From assembly GCA_002284895.1 (NCBI GenBank), contig CP015605.1, positions 1,054,001 through 1,118,000 of the forward strand: DNA of 64,000 bases. The letters run 5' to 3'. How positions within the stretch are numbered: position 1 is the first letter of the stretch; each line of letters opens with the position of its first letter. This stretch comes from Actinobacteria bacterium IMCC19121 (GTDB lineage Bacteria > Actinomycetota > Actinomycetes > Nanopelagicales > Nanopelagicaceae). This document shows, in pieces, positions 26,033 through 35,337 of the stretch. Below the pieces are notes generated by a model. That model was given only the letters and a program-made list of their open reading frames with translations, did no database searches and was not told where the DNA came from. Position numbers and translations under genes: made by a program.

Positions 26033-26671
26033 TTACCAGGAAATAGTTGGTAATCCTTTTTGCATTAACTTCTCATTAGCTTGAGAAAAAGGTTTAGAAC
26101 CAAAGAAACCTCTATAGGCCGATAACGGACTTGGATGAGGTGAAAAAATGGAGAGCTCAGGATCAAAATATTGAGCTAAGTGTTGTGCCTTTGATCCCCA
26201 AAATATTCCAACGGCTCCAGATTCTCCAACAACCTTTGCACTTGCTGCAGTGAACTCTTGCCAGCCATAGTTTTCATGAGCTAAAGATTGTGTTGGACGG
26301 GTCGTTAGTATCTGATTGAGAAGAAAAACCCCTTGATCAACCCAACGTTGAAGATTTCCATTGCTAGCAGGCTTGACGCCACAATCACTCTCCAACTCTT
26401 TGAAAATGTTTCGCAAAGAGGCTGGCAGAGGTTGTGTAGTAGATGTGACAGAAAAGGCTAGACCGTGAGCATAACCAGGCGTCGGATATGGATCTTGTCC
26501 GAAAATAGCAACCTTTATTTTGCTGGGTGGTATTTGGTATGCAGCCAATATGTTCTCATACGCCGGTGCGACATCATTTCTGTCAATGAGTGAGTCGAGT
26601 TTTGCAACTAAAGGCTGATAATCCGCTAATACTTCTTGCCATTTCGGGTGAAGCTGATCAAAAATGGCCAT
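26033..26671 (-). CDS. ung: Uracil-DNA glycosylase
   Basis: Removes uracil from DNA (family 1 UDG), 212 residues. The water-activating motif reads GQDPYP with Asp60; the C-terminal motif is HPSPLSAYRGFFG. The enterobacterial form has GQDPYH, but Pro is the usual residue in actinobacteria. Length is near the family norm of 220-230. It follows the ABC ATPase gene by 3 bp and shares its transcript, ending at the bidirectional terminator. Confidence 0.95.
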   Translation of the reverse strand: MAIFDQLHPKWQEVLADYQPLVAKLDSLIDRNDVAPAYENILAAYQIPPSKIKVAIFGQDPYPTPGYAHGLAFSVTSTTQPLPASLRNIFKELESDCGVKPASNGNLQRWVDQGVFLLNQILTTRPTQSLAHENYGWQEFTAASAKVVGESGAVGIFWGSKAQHLAQYFDPELSIFSPHPSPLSAYRGFFGSKPFSQANEKLMQKGLPTISW

Positions 26672-26674
26672 GGT

Positions 26675-27466
26675 TTATTGATATGAACGTGCGAAAAATC
26701 GCCCTGCGTCTTGAGTCACTGAAATTTTCTCATTAAAGATCGCCGAGATATGTTCTGAGGTTATTACTGCTTCTACTGGGCCAGAGACTGCAATCTGACC
26801 ATCTTTTAGGAGTAGTGCGTGCGTAGTTCCCATAGGAATCTCTTCAATATGGTGTGTTACCAATATCGTAGCCGGCGCAGTTGGATCTGCGGCAAAGTTA
26901 GCAAAGCGACGAAGGAGATCTTCTCGCCCTCCCACATCTAATCCCCCTGCAGGTTCATCTAACAGTAGAAGTTCGGGGTCTGCCATGAGCGCCCTTGCAA
27001 TCTGCGTGCGCTTCTTTTCACCTTCACTGAGCGATCCATATAGTCGATCACCTAGCTCACGAACTCCGAAGGTTGTTAGCAATGCAATTGCGCGAGACTC
27101 ATCCCATAAATCATAATCTTCATTCCATCTACCCAAAATCGCATATGCAGCGGTCAAAACGACATCTTTAACCTTTTCATCACCTGGAATATCTTCAGCA
27201 ATTGGTGCACCGCAAATTCCGATGCGAGTACGAAGTTCAAAGAGATCTACGCGTCCCATTTGCTTACCTAAAACACTAACTGTTCCATGTGTTGGGAAAA
27301 TCTTTGTGGCCAGTATCTGCAACAGAGTTGATTTACCAGCGCCATTAGGGCCAAGAATGACCCAACGCTCCCCTTGTGCAATTTGAAAATTCAAAGGACC
27401 TAAAATGATCTTTTCACCACGACGCACAGAGACATCGCTCAGTTCGAGTACTGGTGAAGTGGTCAT
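26675..27466 (-). CDS. ABC transporter ATP-binding protein
   Basis: ATPase subunit of an ABC system, 263 residues. Walker A is GPNGAGKST, the signature is LSEGEKKRTQ and Walker B is LLLLDEPAGGLD; the switch His is in VTHHIEE. No membrane subunit is adjacent, so it is an orphan ATPase resembling the ModF/YlmA type common in actinobacteria. A TATCTT -10-like box sits eight bases before the ATG. The gap to serB (27467-27553) carries the two divergent promoters. Confidence 0.9.
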   Translation of the reverse strand: MTTSPVLELSDVSVRRGEKIILGPLNFQIAQGERWVILGPNGAGKSTLLQILATKIFPTHGTVSVLGKQMGRVDLFELRTRIGICGAPIAEDIPGDEKVKDVVLTAAYAILGRWNEDYDLWDESRAIALLTTFGVRELGDRLYGSLSEGEKKRTQIARALMADPELLLLDEPAGGLDVGGREDLLRRFANFAADPTAPATILVTHHIEEIPMGTTHALLLKDGQIAVSGPVEAVITSEHISAIFNEKISVTQDAGRFFARSYQ

Positions 27467-27553
27467 AGAGCAAGAAGATACTGGTTAGAGCGCTTCAATT
27501 GCCTAATTAATGGCGATAAAGCGATGTGATTTTAAGATAATCTTGGCCTCATC

Positions 27554-28753
27554 ATGAGTACTAGCGCAGATTCAGAGCAATACACAGGTCTTATCCTTCT
27601 TAGTGGTGTCGACAAGCCCGGTATAACGGCATCCTTGTTCGAGGTCCTCTCTGCCTTTGCCATAACCATTCTAGATATTGAACAAGTAGTCATCAAAGAT
27701 CGCTTGATATTGACTGCCCTAATCGCTTTGAATCCAGCCCACGAGGAAGCGATCGCTGCTGACTTAGAAAGCTGTGCAACAACTTTGGAAGTAGATATCG
27801 CAACACTGTTTTCATATGAAGCAAAATCGGCCACCTCAACAAAGGCTGGCCTTGTCCACGTGGTGATTTTGTCAACGAAAATGAATCCCAAAGCGATCTC
27901 AGAGCTATCAACTGGAATGCGTGAAAGCGGTGCAAATATTGAACGTATTACCCGCTTAGCTTCAACGCCTGTTACAGCCATTGAGTTTGTTCTCTCCGGT
28001 GCAAACCAAGAGGAGCTGAGTCAAATACTCTCGCCTATAGCCGCTAGCAATGGTGTTGACATCGCAGTACAACCAGGTGGATTGCAACGCCATGCTCGCA
28101 AACTAGTTCAATTAGATGTTGATTCCACACTCATTCAACAGGAGGTTATCGAACTACTAGCAGCAAAGGCCGGAGTTGGTAGTGAAGTAATATCTATCAC
28201 TGACCAGGCTATGCGTGGAGAAATAGATTTTGAGCAATCTCTACGGGCTCGAGTCGCCTTGCTTAAAGGTTTGCCAGTAAGTGCAATCTCTGAAGTCCAA
28301 GAACAAATCCTTCTTACTCCAGGTGCTAAAACGCTAGTCTCTACTCTTCACACACTCGGTCACACTGTCGCAGTGGTCTCGGGCGGCTTTATTGAAGTTA
28401 TTGCACCGTTACTCAAGGAATTGGATATCAAGTTCTTTAAAGCTAACACTTTGGGTATTGAAAATGGTCTCCTCACCGGAGAGGTAGTTGGGCCCGTTAT
28501 TGATCGTGCTGCGAAAGCTGCCGCCTTGAAAGAATTTGCTGCTGCGCAATCTATTTCGATGGATCAAACGATAGCTATCGGCGATGGTGCAAATGATTTA
28601 GACATGATTGCTGCTGCAGGGTTAGGTATTGCTTTTAATGCCAAGCCTGCGGTTAAGGCAGCGGCAGATAGTTCACTCTCACAACCGTATTTAGATTCAG
28701 TTCTCTACTTGCTAGGAATTTCAGTCGAAGAGATAGAGTCAGCAAAGAACTAG
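27554..28753 (+). CDS. serB: Phosphoserine phosphatase with ACT domains
   Basis: Last step of serine synthesis: phosphoserine to serine. The 399-residue protein has two N-terminal ACT-like regulatory domains (about 10-90 and 97-175) and a C-terminal HAD domain with the nucleophile motif QLDVDST (Asp188, Asp190), VVSGGF and IGDGANDLDM. The long ACT-containing form is typical of mycobacteria and suggests serine feedback. The stop interlocks with the hisG stop (CTAG). Confidence 0.95.
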   Translation: MSTSADSEQYTGLILLSGVDKPGITASLFEVLSAFAITILDIEQVVIKDRLILTALIALNPAHEEAIAADLESCATTLEVDIATLFSYEAKSATSTKAGLVHVVILSTKMNPKAISELSTGMRESGANIERITRLASTPVTAIEFVLSGANQEELSQILSPIAASNGVDIAVQPGGLQRHARKLVQLDVDSTLIQQEVIELLAAKAGVGSEVISITDQAMRGEIDFEQSLRARVALLKGLPVSAISEVQEQILLTPGAKTLVSTLHTLGHTVAVVSGGFIEVIAPLLKELDIKFFKANTLGIENGLLTGEVVGPVIDRAAKAAALKEFAAAQSISMDQTIAIGDGANDLDMIAAAGLGIAFNAKPAVKAAADSSLSQPYLDSVLYLLGISVEEIESAKN

Positions 28754-29595
28754 AGACGACAGGCGTGAATGTCGGTTACTAGGATGCCACGCGCCCCAAT
28801 CGCCCATAGCTGATCCATAACATCATTAGTTTCTTTGCGCTTGACCATCGCTCGAACAGCCACCCACTCAGCATTTTGCAAAGGTGAAATCGTTGGAGAC
28901 TCTAAACCAGGCGTAATTGCGCACGCCTTTTCAACGAGAGTTTTTGGGATGTCATAGTCCAGCAGAACATACATTCGTGCTGTTACAACACCTTGAAGAC
29001 GGCGAATGAGAATCTCTAACTCCGCAGGGATTTCTACATCCTTTCTGCTTATGACAACTGCTTCACTCGTAAGTATCGGGTCTCCGAAAATCTTTAGGCC
29101 AGCCTGGCGAAGAGTGTTGCCTGTACTAACAACATCGGCTATTAAATCTGCAACACCTAATCTGACGCTGCTCTCAACTGCGCCATCTAAACGCACAACA
29201 TCTGCCTTGATATTTAACTGCGACAGGTGGTGGCCAACTAAGCCGGGATAAGCCGTTGCAACGCGCTTTCCAGCGATATCGGCAATCTTCCATTCGCGAT
29301 CAGCTGGCCCGGCAAATCTAAATGTTGATGCTCCAAAATTTAGGGACAAAAGTTCTTTGGCACTAGCTGCTGAATCGATCAACAAATCACGACCGGTGAT
29401 TCCAGCTTCTAACTCCCCCGAGCCTACATATATTGCGATATCTCGCGGACGAAGGTAGTAAAACTCCACATTGCTATCGTTATCAATTAACACTAAATCG
29501 CGGCTATCAGTGCGCTGGCGGTATCCAGCTTCTTTCAAGATGGCAATTGACTCTTCTGCAAGTGAGCCTTTATTGGGAACGGCTATGCGCAACAT
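28750..29595 (-). CDS. hisG: ATP phosphoribosyltransferase (long form)
   Basis: First enzyme of histidine synthesis. The 281 residues from ATG 29595 begin with MLRIAVPNKGSLAEES, the family start. The frame extends five codons to a TTG touching the hisE stop, but the ATG fits better. The C-terminal domain (about residues 205-281, ending in ILVTDIHACRL) marks the long, histidine-inhibited HisG-L form that works without HisZ. It is the end of the long minus-strand gene run. Confidence 0.95.
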   Translation of the reverse strand: MLRIAVPNKGSLAEESIAILKEAGYRQRTDSRDLVLIDNDSNVEFYYLRPRDIAIYVGSGELEAGITGRDLLIDSAASAKELLSLNFGASTFRFAGPADREWKIADIAGKRVATAYPGLVGHHLSQLNIKADVVRLDGAVESSVRLGVADLIADVVSTGNTLRQAGLKIFGDPILTSEAVVISRKDVEIPAELEILIRRLQGVVTARMYVLLDYDIPKTLVEKACAITPGLESPTISPLQNAEWVAVRAMVKRKETNDVMDQLWAIGARGILVTDIHACRL

Positions 29596-29610
29596 GTGTA
29601 CTCGATTCAA

Positions 29611-29874
29611 CTATAGGTAGGTATAGACGTCTTCAAGAGACAGACCGCGGGCCAACATCAATGTCTGCACGTGATAAATCAACTGACTAATTTCTTCCGC
29701 CAAAGCTTCATTGCTCTCATGTTCTGCAGCCAACCAAACTTCGCCAGCCTCTTCCAAAACTTTCTTACCGATTGTATGGACTCCAGCATCAAGTGCTGCC
29801 ACAGTTGATGAGCCTTCAGGGCGATCTAAAGCTTTTTCACTTAACTCAGCCCATAGAGATTCGAAAGTCTTCAT
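29611..29874 (-). CDS. hisE: Phosphoribosyl-ATP pyrophosphatase
   Basis: Second step of histidine synthesis, hydrolysing phosphoribosyl-ATP. A small 87-residue MazG-like protein with [18 protein letters not shown] as the metal-binding helix and [11 protein letters not shown] as the second. It is a stand-alone HisE, not fused to HisI, as in most actinobacteria. It precedes hisG by 15 bp. The 58 bp between it and rpe contain a short CTAGT-AA-ACTAG inverted repeat that may carry a promoter. Confidence 0.93.
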   Translation of the reverse strand: MKTFESLWAELSEKALDRPEGSSTVAALDAGVHTIGKKVLEEAGEVWLAAEHESNEALAEEISQLIYHVQTLMLARGLSLEDVYTYL

Positions 29875-29932
29875 GAGACTAGTTTACTAGACAGAGACGA
29901 CGAGCCGTTTCCAATTTAGGCTGGCTCTGCTT

Positions 29933-30592
29933 CTAAAGGCCTTTAGCCAGATTGCGAAGAGCAAGAACCATCGCAGCTGGATCATCTGATTTGAAGACCG
30001 CACTTCCAGCTACAAAAGTGTCAGCCCCTGCATCTACTGCGATTTCAATGGTTTCTAGTGAGATGCCACCGTCTACTTGCAACCAAATAGGACGATCTCC
30101 AATGAGTGCGCGCGTCGCACGAACTTTATCCATCATGTCAGACATGAATTTTTGTCCACCAAAACCGGGTTCCACTGTCATAATCAAGAACATATCTACC
30201 AGATCACTAAATTGTTCGTAGTCGTCAATTGCAGTGTTTGGCTTGATTGCCAATCCAGAGCGAGCACCCTCACTTCGTATCGCACGTAGGGTCTGTCCAA
30301 TATTCTCACTGGCCTCGGCATGGATAGTCACACTTGCACAACCTATTTGGGCATAAAGCGGTGCGATTTCATCAACGTGGGCAACCATAAGATGGGCATC
30401 AACGCCAATAGGGCAGGCTTGAATAATCTGACTGGCGCTCTCGAAATCAAAAGTGAAGTTGGGCACAAAAACATTGTCCATAACATCTAAATGAATCAAA
30501 TCAGAGACATCGGCAATCTTGGCAATCTCCTGGCCTAAGTGATCAAAATCGGCATTGAGAATGCTTGGTGTTATTCGAATCTCACGGTTCAT
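29933..30592 (-). CDS. rpe: Ribulose-phosphate 3-epimerase
   Basis: Interconverts ribulose-5-P and xylulose-5-P in the pentose phosphate pathway. The 219 residues form a TIM barrel with SILNADFDHLG at the N-terminus, IHLDVMDNVFVPNFTF (metal-binding Asp), MTVEPGFGGQKF and LQVDGGIS. All key acidic residues and metal-binding His in the family motifs are recognisable. It follows rsmB by 24 bp, a common actinobacterial arrangement. Confidence 0.95.
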   Translation of the reverse strand: MNREIRITPSILNADFDHLGQEIAKIADVSDLIHLDVMDNVFVPNFTFDFESASQIIQACPIGVDAHLMVAHVDEIAPLYAQIGCASVTIHAEASENIGQTLRAIRSEGARSGLAIKPNTAIDDYEQFSDLVDMFLIMTVEPGFGGQKFMSDMMDKVRATRALIGDRPIWLQVDGGISLETIEIAVDAGADTFVAGSAVFKSDDPAAMVLALRNLAKGL

Positions 30593-30616
30593 AACGCTAG
30601 CCTAACTCTCACTGGA

Positions 30617-31984
30617 CTACTTTTTTCGAAATAGCGCGAGAAACATTGCATCCGTGCCGTGCTTATGAGTCCATAAAGACATCGCTTTCCCACGAGTTGC
30701 TTCCTTGAGGTTCTCGGGTAGAAAAGCATCTATATCCAACTGTTCTAGTTCAGGGTGCTTCTTTAAAATATCTAGCACCTGAACAGTAGTTTCAGCCAAG
30801 TGCGGAGAACATGTGGCATAGCCCAAAATTCCATCGGAGTTCAATACTGATAGAGCACCTTCAAGCAACTCTCGCTGAAGCGCGGTCAATTCTCGAAGAT
30901 CAGCTAACGTTCTGCGCCATCGCACCTCTGGTCTGCGACGAAGAGCCCCCAGACCCGTGCATGGAGCATCCACAATTACTGCATCAAAACTCTTACCGTG
31001 CTGTGCAATGTCGCGACCATCTCCACACCACACTGTTGCGCCATGTACAACTTTCTTCACCAAATCTGCCCGAGGTGCCGAAAATTCATTGGCAGTAAAA
31101 TCGATAGCGCGCTCTTTAGCAATACTTGAAAGAAGTGCGGCTTTACCTCCCGGACCAGCGCATACGTCCAACCAAGCTTTTCCACCAGCAGCTGCCGCAA
31201 ATACTGTTGCCACTAACTGGGAACCTTCATCTTGCACGCCAGCCAGGCGATGTTTAATCACATCTAAATTGCCTGGATTGCCCTTCAAGCGTGCACCCAA
31301 TTGTGAATAAATCGTTGGCTGTCCCCCGAGTGCAACTAACTCTGCTTGCGTTGAATAACCAGGCCAAGAGACCAATGTAGGAAGTGCTGGAATGTTGTTG
31401 GTGGCAAGCTCTGCTTCCACTGCCTGCCAATCCTTCAATAAATCAAAGTAGGCGGAAATAATCCATTGTGGATGCGAATATTGAATCGATAGTTTCTCAA
31501 CTACATCACTTATGTGCTCAAGGGGTGCAAACCATTCCTCATAACTCTTTCGTGTAACCGAGCGAAGAAGGGCGTTCACGAAACTAGCTTTGGATTCTCC
31601 TAGACGCTTACGAGCCACTTCAACGGTAGCTGATACGGCTGCGTGATCAGGTATGCGCAGTTCATTGATCTGATGTACTCCCAACCGGGCAATATCAACG
31701 ATGCCTGCATCTACTTCTGCCCACGGTCTATCTGAGATCTGAGCAAGAATCCAGTCGTGCTTTCCCTGCATGCGCAGGGTTCCATACACCAGTTCAGTAA
31801 CAAGGTTTCTATCTCGATCTTCTAACGTTGATGCATTAAGAGCTGCAGGGAGCAAAAGATTTGAATAACCCTCATTGCGATTCACTTCTGTGATCAGATC
31901 AAATGCCAGTAGGCGAACCGCATCTGGTTTAGGAGCTTTGAATGTGTTACGTCTAGCCTCAACCACAGCGTTCTGCGTTCTCAA
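30617..31984 (-). CDS. rsmB: 16S rRNA (cytosine-967-C5)-methyltransferase
   Basis: RsmB/Sun family m5C methyltransferase, 455 residues. An N-terminal NusB-like RNA-binding domain (about 20-145) is followed by a SAM domain with DVCAGPGGKAALLSS. Both cysteines of the mechanism are seen, in VDAPCTGLGALRR and YATCSPH. The start is a TTG with GGAG six bases upstream, overlapping fmt by 26 bp; a GTG at 31966 is an alternative. The fmt-rsmB-rpe order is conserved in actinobacteria. Confidence 0.92.
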   Translation of the reverse strand: MRTQNAVVEARRNTFKAPKPDAVRLLAFDLITEVNRNEGYSNLLLPAALNASTLEDRDRNLVTELVYGTLRMQGKHDWILAQISDRPWAEVDAGIVDIARLGVHQINELRIPDHAAVSATVEVARKRLGESKASFVNALLRSVTRKSYEEWFAPLEHISDVVEKLSIQYSHPQWIISAYFDLLKDWQAVEAELATNNIPALPTLVSWPGYSTQAELVALGGQPTIYSQLGARLKGNPGNLDVIKHRLAGVQDEGSQLVATVFAAAAGGKAWLDVCAGPGGKAALLSSIAKERAIDFTANEFSAPRADLVKKVVHGATVWCGDGRDIAQHGKSFDAVIVDAPCTGLGALRRRPEVRWRRTLADLRELTALQRELLEGALSVLNSDGILGYATCSPHLAETTVQVLDILKKHPELEQLDIDAFLPENLKEATRGKAMSLWTHKHGTDAMFLALFRKK

Positions 31985-32867
31985 AGCGAGCTCCGCGCGA
32001 CCAATCTAACGCTGACATCTCTTTCTTACCTGCTGGAGTAACTCTTTCTACAATGATTCCATTATCTAGAGTTCCAATCAAGCAATCATTGCCAACAACC
32101 CGCAACTCTCCTGGCTGCAAATCGTTATGCCCCTCGGAAACTCTTGCTTGAGAGATTTTCAACGGTAGTCCACGAAATTTTGTCCATGCCTGAGGTTGTG
32201 GGTAGAAAGCCCGAATCTTATTAACTAAAGAGTGAGCTGATGTGCTCCAATCCAATTCGGCTTCATCACGAGATATCTTCGCAGCAAGACTTGCTACACC
32301 GTTTTGTGCAGTAGGAATGACTCCCTTTTCAATTGCTACAAGCGCTTCTTTGACTGCATCAACTCCAACATGTGAGAGTTTTTCTAGTAGTTCAAAGCTG
32401 CGCATCGTGGCTTGAATTGGCGTTGTTATAGACGTATAGATAGGACCCGTGTCCATTCCAGGATCAAGTGCAAACACCGTCACTCCACTTTGAACCTCAC
32501 CAGCTTCAATGGCCCTTTGTACTGGCGCTGCACCTCGGTATTTGGGCAACAAGGAAAAATGTAGATTGATGCAACCAAATGTTGGTATCGAGAGCGTTGT
32601 CGCTGGAAGAATTCGCCCATAACCAATTGTGATGAGCAGATCAACATCGGAAATAGCTGCATCTATTTCAGCGATAGCCGTTGGTGTAGTCAGCTCCATT
32701 GAATTGGCCTTAGCCCATTCACTCACTGGAGATGCGTGTAGTTCCTGTCCACGTCCTGACGGCCTGTCAGGTTGGCTTATCACTCGAACTAAATCGTGTT
32801 CACTTGTGAGCAACCAATTGAGAGTTGGCAAGGCAACTTCGGGCGTAGCGGCTACCGCTAAACGCAT
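31959..32867 (-). CDS. fmt: Methionyl-tRNA formyltransferase
   Basis: Formylates initiator Met-tRNA. The 302 residues start with MRLAVAATPEVALPTL and include the catalytic core INLHFSLLPKYRGAAPVQRAI (Asn, His) and the conserved MDTGPIY. The C-terminal RNA-binding domain follows. Its start overlaps the def stop by one base (TAATG), the classic def-fmt pairing of formyl addition and removal. Confidence 0.95.
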   Translation of the reverse strand: MRLAVAATPEVALPTLNWLLTSEHDLVRVISQPDRPSGRGQELHASPVSEWAKANSMELTTPTAIAEIDAAISDVDLLITIGYGRILPATTLSIPTFGCINLHFSLLPKYRGAAPVQRAIEAGEVQSGVTVFALDPGMDTGPIYTSITTPIQATMRSFELLEKLSHVGVDAVKEALVAIEKGVIPTAQNGVASLAAKISRDEAELDWSTSAHSLVNKIRAFYPQPQAWTKFRGLPLKISQARVSEGHNDLQPGELRVVGNDCLIGTLDNGIIVERVTPAGKKEMSALDWSRGARFENAERCG

Positions 32868-33427
32868 TAAGTATTCCGTCCGAAAACAGAGTGCGGTGAA
32901 GTTTTAATTGTTGGGGTATTACCCGCTTCACTTTGCGAATTGAACCAATCTGACTCGCGAATTTCTCGCATTGCGAGTTTGCGATCTTCTGGAGATAAAC
33001 GATCTATGAAAAGAATTCCATCAAGATGATCAGTCTCATGTTGCAATGCGCGTGCTAGAAACTCAGTACCTTCAATGACGATGGGCTCTCCAAACATATT
33101 GAAGCCTCTTGCAACAGCGTTCATTGCTCGCTTGGCGTCATAACGAAGCTCGGGAAATGAAAGACATCCCTCTTCTCCATCTTGAATTTCTTCACCTAAA
33201 GTCAGTGTTGGATTTATTAAATGACCCAAGACGTCATCAACGTGCCAGGTAAAGACTCGTAGAGGGACACCAATTTGAGGTGCTGCAAGGCCTGCTCCAG
33301 GAGCCTCCAGCATTGTGTCAGTGAGGTCTGCAACCAACTTTCGCAGTTCTTTATCAAAGTCGACTACAGGCGATGCCGGGGTTAACAACACCGGATCACC
33401 GAACAAACGAATCTCTTGAATCGACAT
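32867..33427 (-). CDS. def: Peptide deformylase
   Basis: Removes the formyl group from nascent proteins. The three motifs are intact: GAGLAAPQIGV, EGCLSFPEL (metal-binding Cys) and QHETDHLDG (two His and catalytic Glu). Length is 186 residues, within the type I range. It follows priA by 21 bp and is coupled to fmt. The C-terminal tail of about 25 residues is polar and not conserved. Confidence 0.95.
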   Translation of the reverse strand: MSIQEIRLFGDPVLLTPASPVVDFDKELRKLVADLTDTMLEAPGAGLAAPQIGVPLRVFTWHVDDVLGHLINPTLTLGEEIQDGEEGCLSFPELRYDAKRAMNAVARGFNMFGEPIVIEGTEFLARALQHETDHLDGILFIDRLSPEDRKLAMREIRESDWFNSQSEAGNTPTIKTSPHSVFGRNT

Positions 33428-33448
33428 AGCCTAAGTCTATCAAAAATA

Positions 33449-35332
33449 CTAAAGTGAATATGGATCAATTCGAAGGCTGGAATCACTCTTCTTAGCGATA
33501 CTTCTGCGTCGCATTAACTCATGTAGAAAGGCAGTTAAAGACGTCCTGGAATCCGATGAGGAAAGAACCACAACTTTGCTTGATTCACTATCAATCTTCG
33601 TTGGACCCAAAACCCGCGTATCACTTGCTAAACGCGCATCTGAAATCGCTCGATTAATGCCGGCTACTAATGGACTTGCTTGGGATGTTGGAAGAATCAT
33701 TACTGCGCTGTTAACAGTTGGTGGGAAAGATATTTCAGCGCGCTGAGCTAATTCTCTCTTCAAGATTGCTGAAGGATTCCACCGGATCAAACTGGAGACT
33801 ATTGGATGAGAATCATCTATTGCTAGAAGAACTACTCCCCCTCTTTTTACCGATCCTGCAACTTCAAAAAAGAGTTCATTTGCTCGCTCATTTGCTCGTA
33901 AATCATCGTGACTAAAGTAGGAAAGACCTTCTAGAACTACAACGGCGCTATATCCACCAACTACTTGCGGTATTGCTCCAGGTGTCGCCAGAACAATGCA
34001 CGGTTTGGCCTCAACGCGATCCTTTATGACATCGCCAAAGGATAGAACAATGGGAGTATTTGGAAAAGCACGAGCAATTTCTTCTTGTGCTCTTTCAATT
34101 CCTCGAGAGACAACAAACTTCTTATCTCGTGCGCAAAAACTACATTTCCACTGCTTACTCAAGGCTCCGCAAATACGGCATGCGGGATCTGCATTCTTAC
34201 TGGTCAGATGCAGTCGACCACCACATGAACAGAGAGCAACATTTTTGCAGTGAGCACACAGAATTCCATTTGCATAACCCTTACGAGGCAACACAAACAG
34301 GACTGGTCCCTGTGAGATATTAGAACGTATGTCGGTGAAGATTCGCCCAGGCAAGAGAGAGGCATCAACGGGAGTGAAAGCTTTAACCGAAACCTTTGAA
34401 TTTGAATTGAAATAGGCGATTCTCTTTGAATCAATCATTGCAGCAACATCGAGGGAAGGAACATATCCACACAAAATTACTCGGGCAGAATCTATAGATT
34501 TACGCATGATGGCTACGTCACGTGCATTCCATGCCGGTGAGCGCACTTCATATAGATCCGGTGAGCTTTCCTTGAAAACAATAACTGTTGCTCCTGATGC
34601 AAGCGGTGAAAAGATGGCGCTTCTTGAACCTATAACTATTTGATTCCTCTCTTGCATAGCTTCCAAGAAATTTGCATATCTATCATTTCGTGAGAGAGCA
34701 CTGTCGATACGTAGATACGGTTGTGAGGATCGCTCTAATTGCGCACAAATCGCGACGATATCTCGCTCATCCGGAGCAACGATTAAGACCGATCCCTTTC
34801 GAATCGATTCAAGGGCAATCGATGTAACTTGCTCATGTGCCGAGAGATGGGGCTCAAAGGCTCTAAAACAAATATCGGATTGACTGTGGCTCTTGGCCAC
34901 CCTTGAACTACTAGGTTGAAATGTCTTATCAACTGCGGCAACTCTAGGTGGAATCGCACTTCTTATTACATCCCAAGGATTTGTTGCCCACCTTTGGGCA
35001 CATTGCGCAATTAGTTCAAGAGATTTTGCTGTGGCGACTGGGTGAATTGAGAGTACTTTTGTGATTGTTTTTAACCCATGTGTTACTTGTGGCGCACCGA
35101 CTCGTTCAATAACCAGACCTTCAACTTCACGGTTTCCAAATGGAACTTGTACGCGGACCCCAGTTAAGACTAGATGTGTTAATTTCTCAGGAACTTCATA
35201 GTCATAAGGTGCATCTAAATGAAAAACCCCTGTATCAACATAGACACGTGCATACGGCAAATCGGTTGCAACAGGGCCAGAGAGCGACGGTGCAACCTGC
35301 GATTTGAGCTTAAAAAGCCGTGGCGTTGCCAC
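33449..35332 (-). CDS. priA: Primosomal protein N' (PriA-like), degenerate ATPase
   Basis: Homologue of the replication-restart helicase PriA, 627 residues, starting at GTG six bases after the metK stop. The N-terminal DNA-binding domain and all eight zinc cysteines (CAHC, CSC, CRIC, CSFC) are recognisable. The helicase motifs are not. Where Walker A GSGKT should be, there is no glycine loop; the DEEH box reads KESS and the SATPALE motif reads GYVPSLD. Actinobacterial PriA proteins are known to be degenerate in this way, so this is probably a structural restart factor without ATPase activity, not a pseudogene. Confidence 0.85.
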   Translation of the reverse strand: MATPRLFKLKSQVAPSLSGPVATDLPYARVYVDTGVFHLDAPYDYEVPEKLTHLVLTGVRVQVPFGNREVEGLVIERVGAPQVTHGLKTITKVLSIHPVATAKSLELIAQCAQRWATNPWDVIRSAIPPRVAAVDKTFQPSSSRVAKSHSQSDICFRAFEPHLSAHEQVTSIALESIRKGSVLIVAPDERDIVAICAQLERSSQPYLRIDSALSRNDRYANFLEAMQERNQIVIGSRSAIFSPLASGATVIVFKESSPDLYEVRSPAWNARDVAIMRKSIDSARVILCGYVPSLDVAAMIDSKRIAYFNSNSKVSVKAFTPVDASLLPGRIFTDIRSNISQGPVLFVLPRKGYANGILCAHCKNVALCSCGGRLHLTSKNADPACRICGALSKQWKCSFCARDKKFVVSRGIERAQEEIARAFPNTPIVLSFGDVIKDRVEAKPCIVLATPGAIPQVVGGYSAVVVLEGLSYFSHDDLRANERANELFFEVAGSVKRGGVVLLAIDDSHPIVSSLIRWNPSAILKRELAQRAEISFPPTVNSAVMILPTSQASPLVAGINRAISDARLASDTRVLGPTKIDSESSKVVVLSSSDSRTSLTAFLHELMRRRSIAKKSDSSLRIDPYSL

Positions 35333-35337
35333 AGTGA

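Noticed and set aside
26033-26671. Damaged active site in ung (GQDPYP, not GQDPYH)
   Set aside because: Asp60 is intact and Pro at this place is usual in actinobacterial Ung.
33449-35332. priA as a pseudogene
   Set aside because: The frame is complete at 627 residues with all zinc cysteines; loss of helicase motifs is known in actinobacterial PriA.
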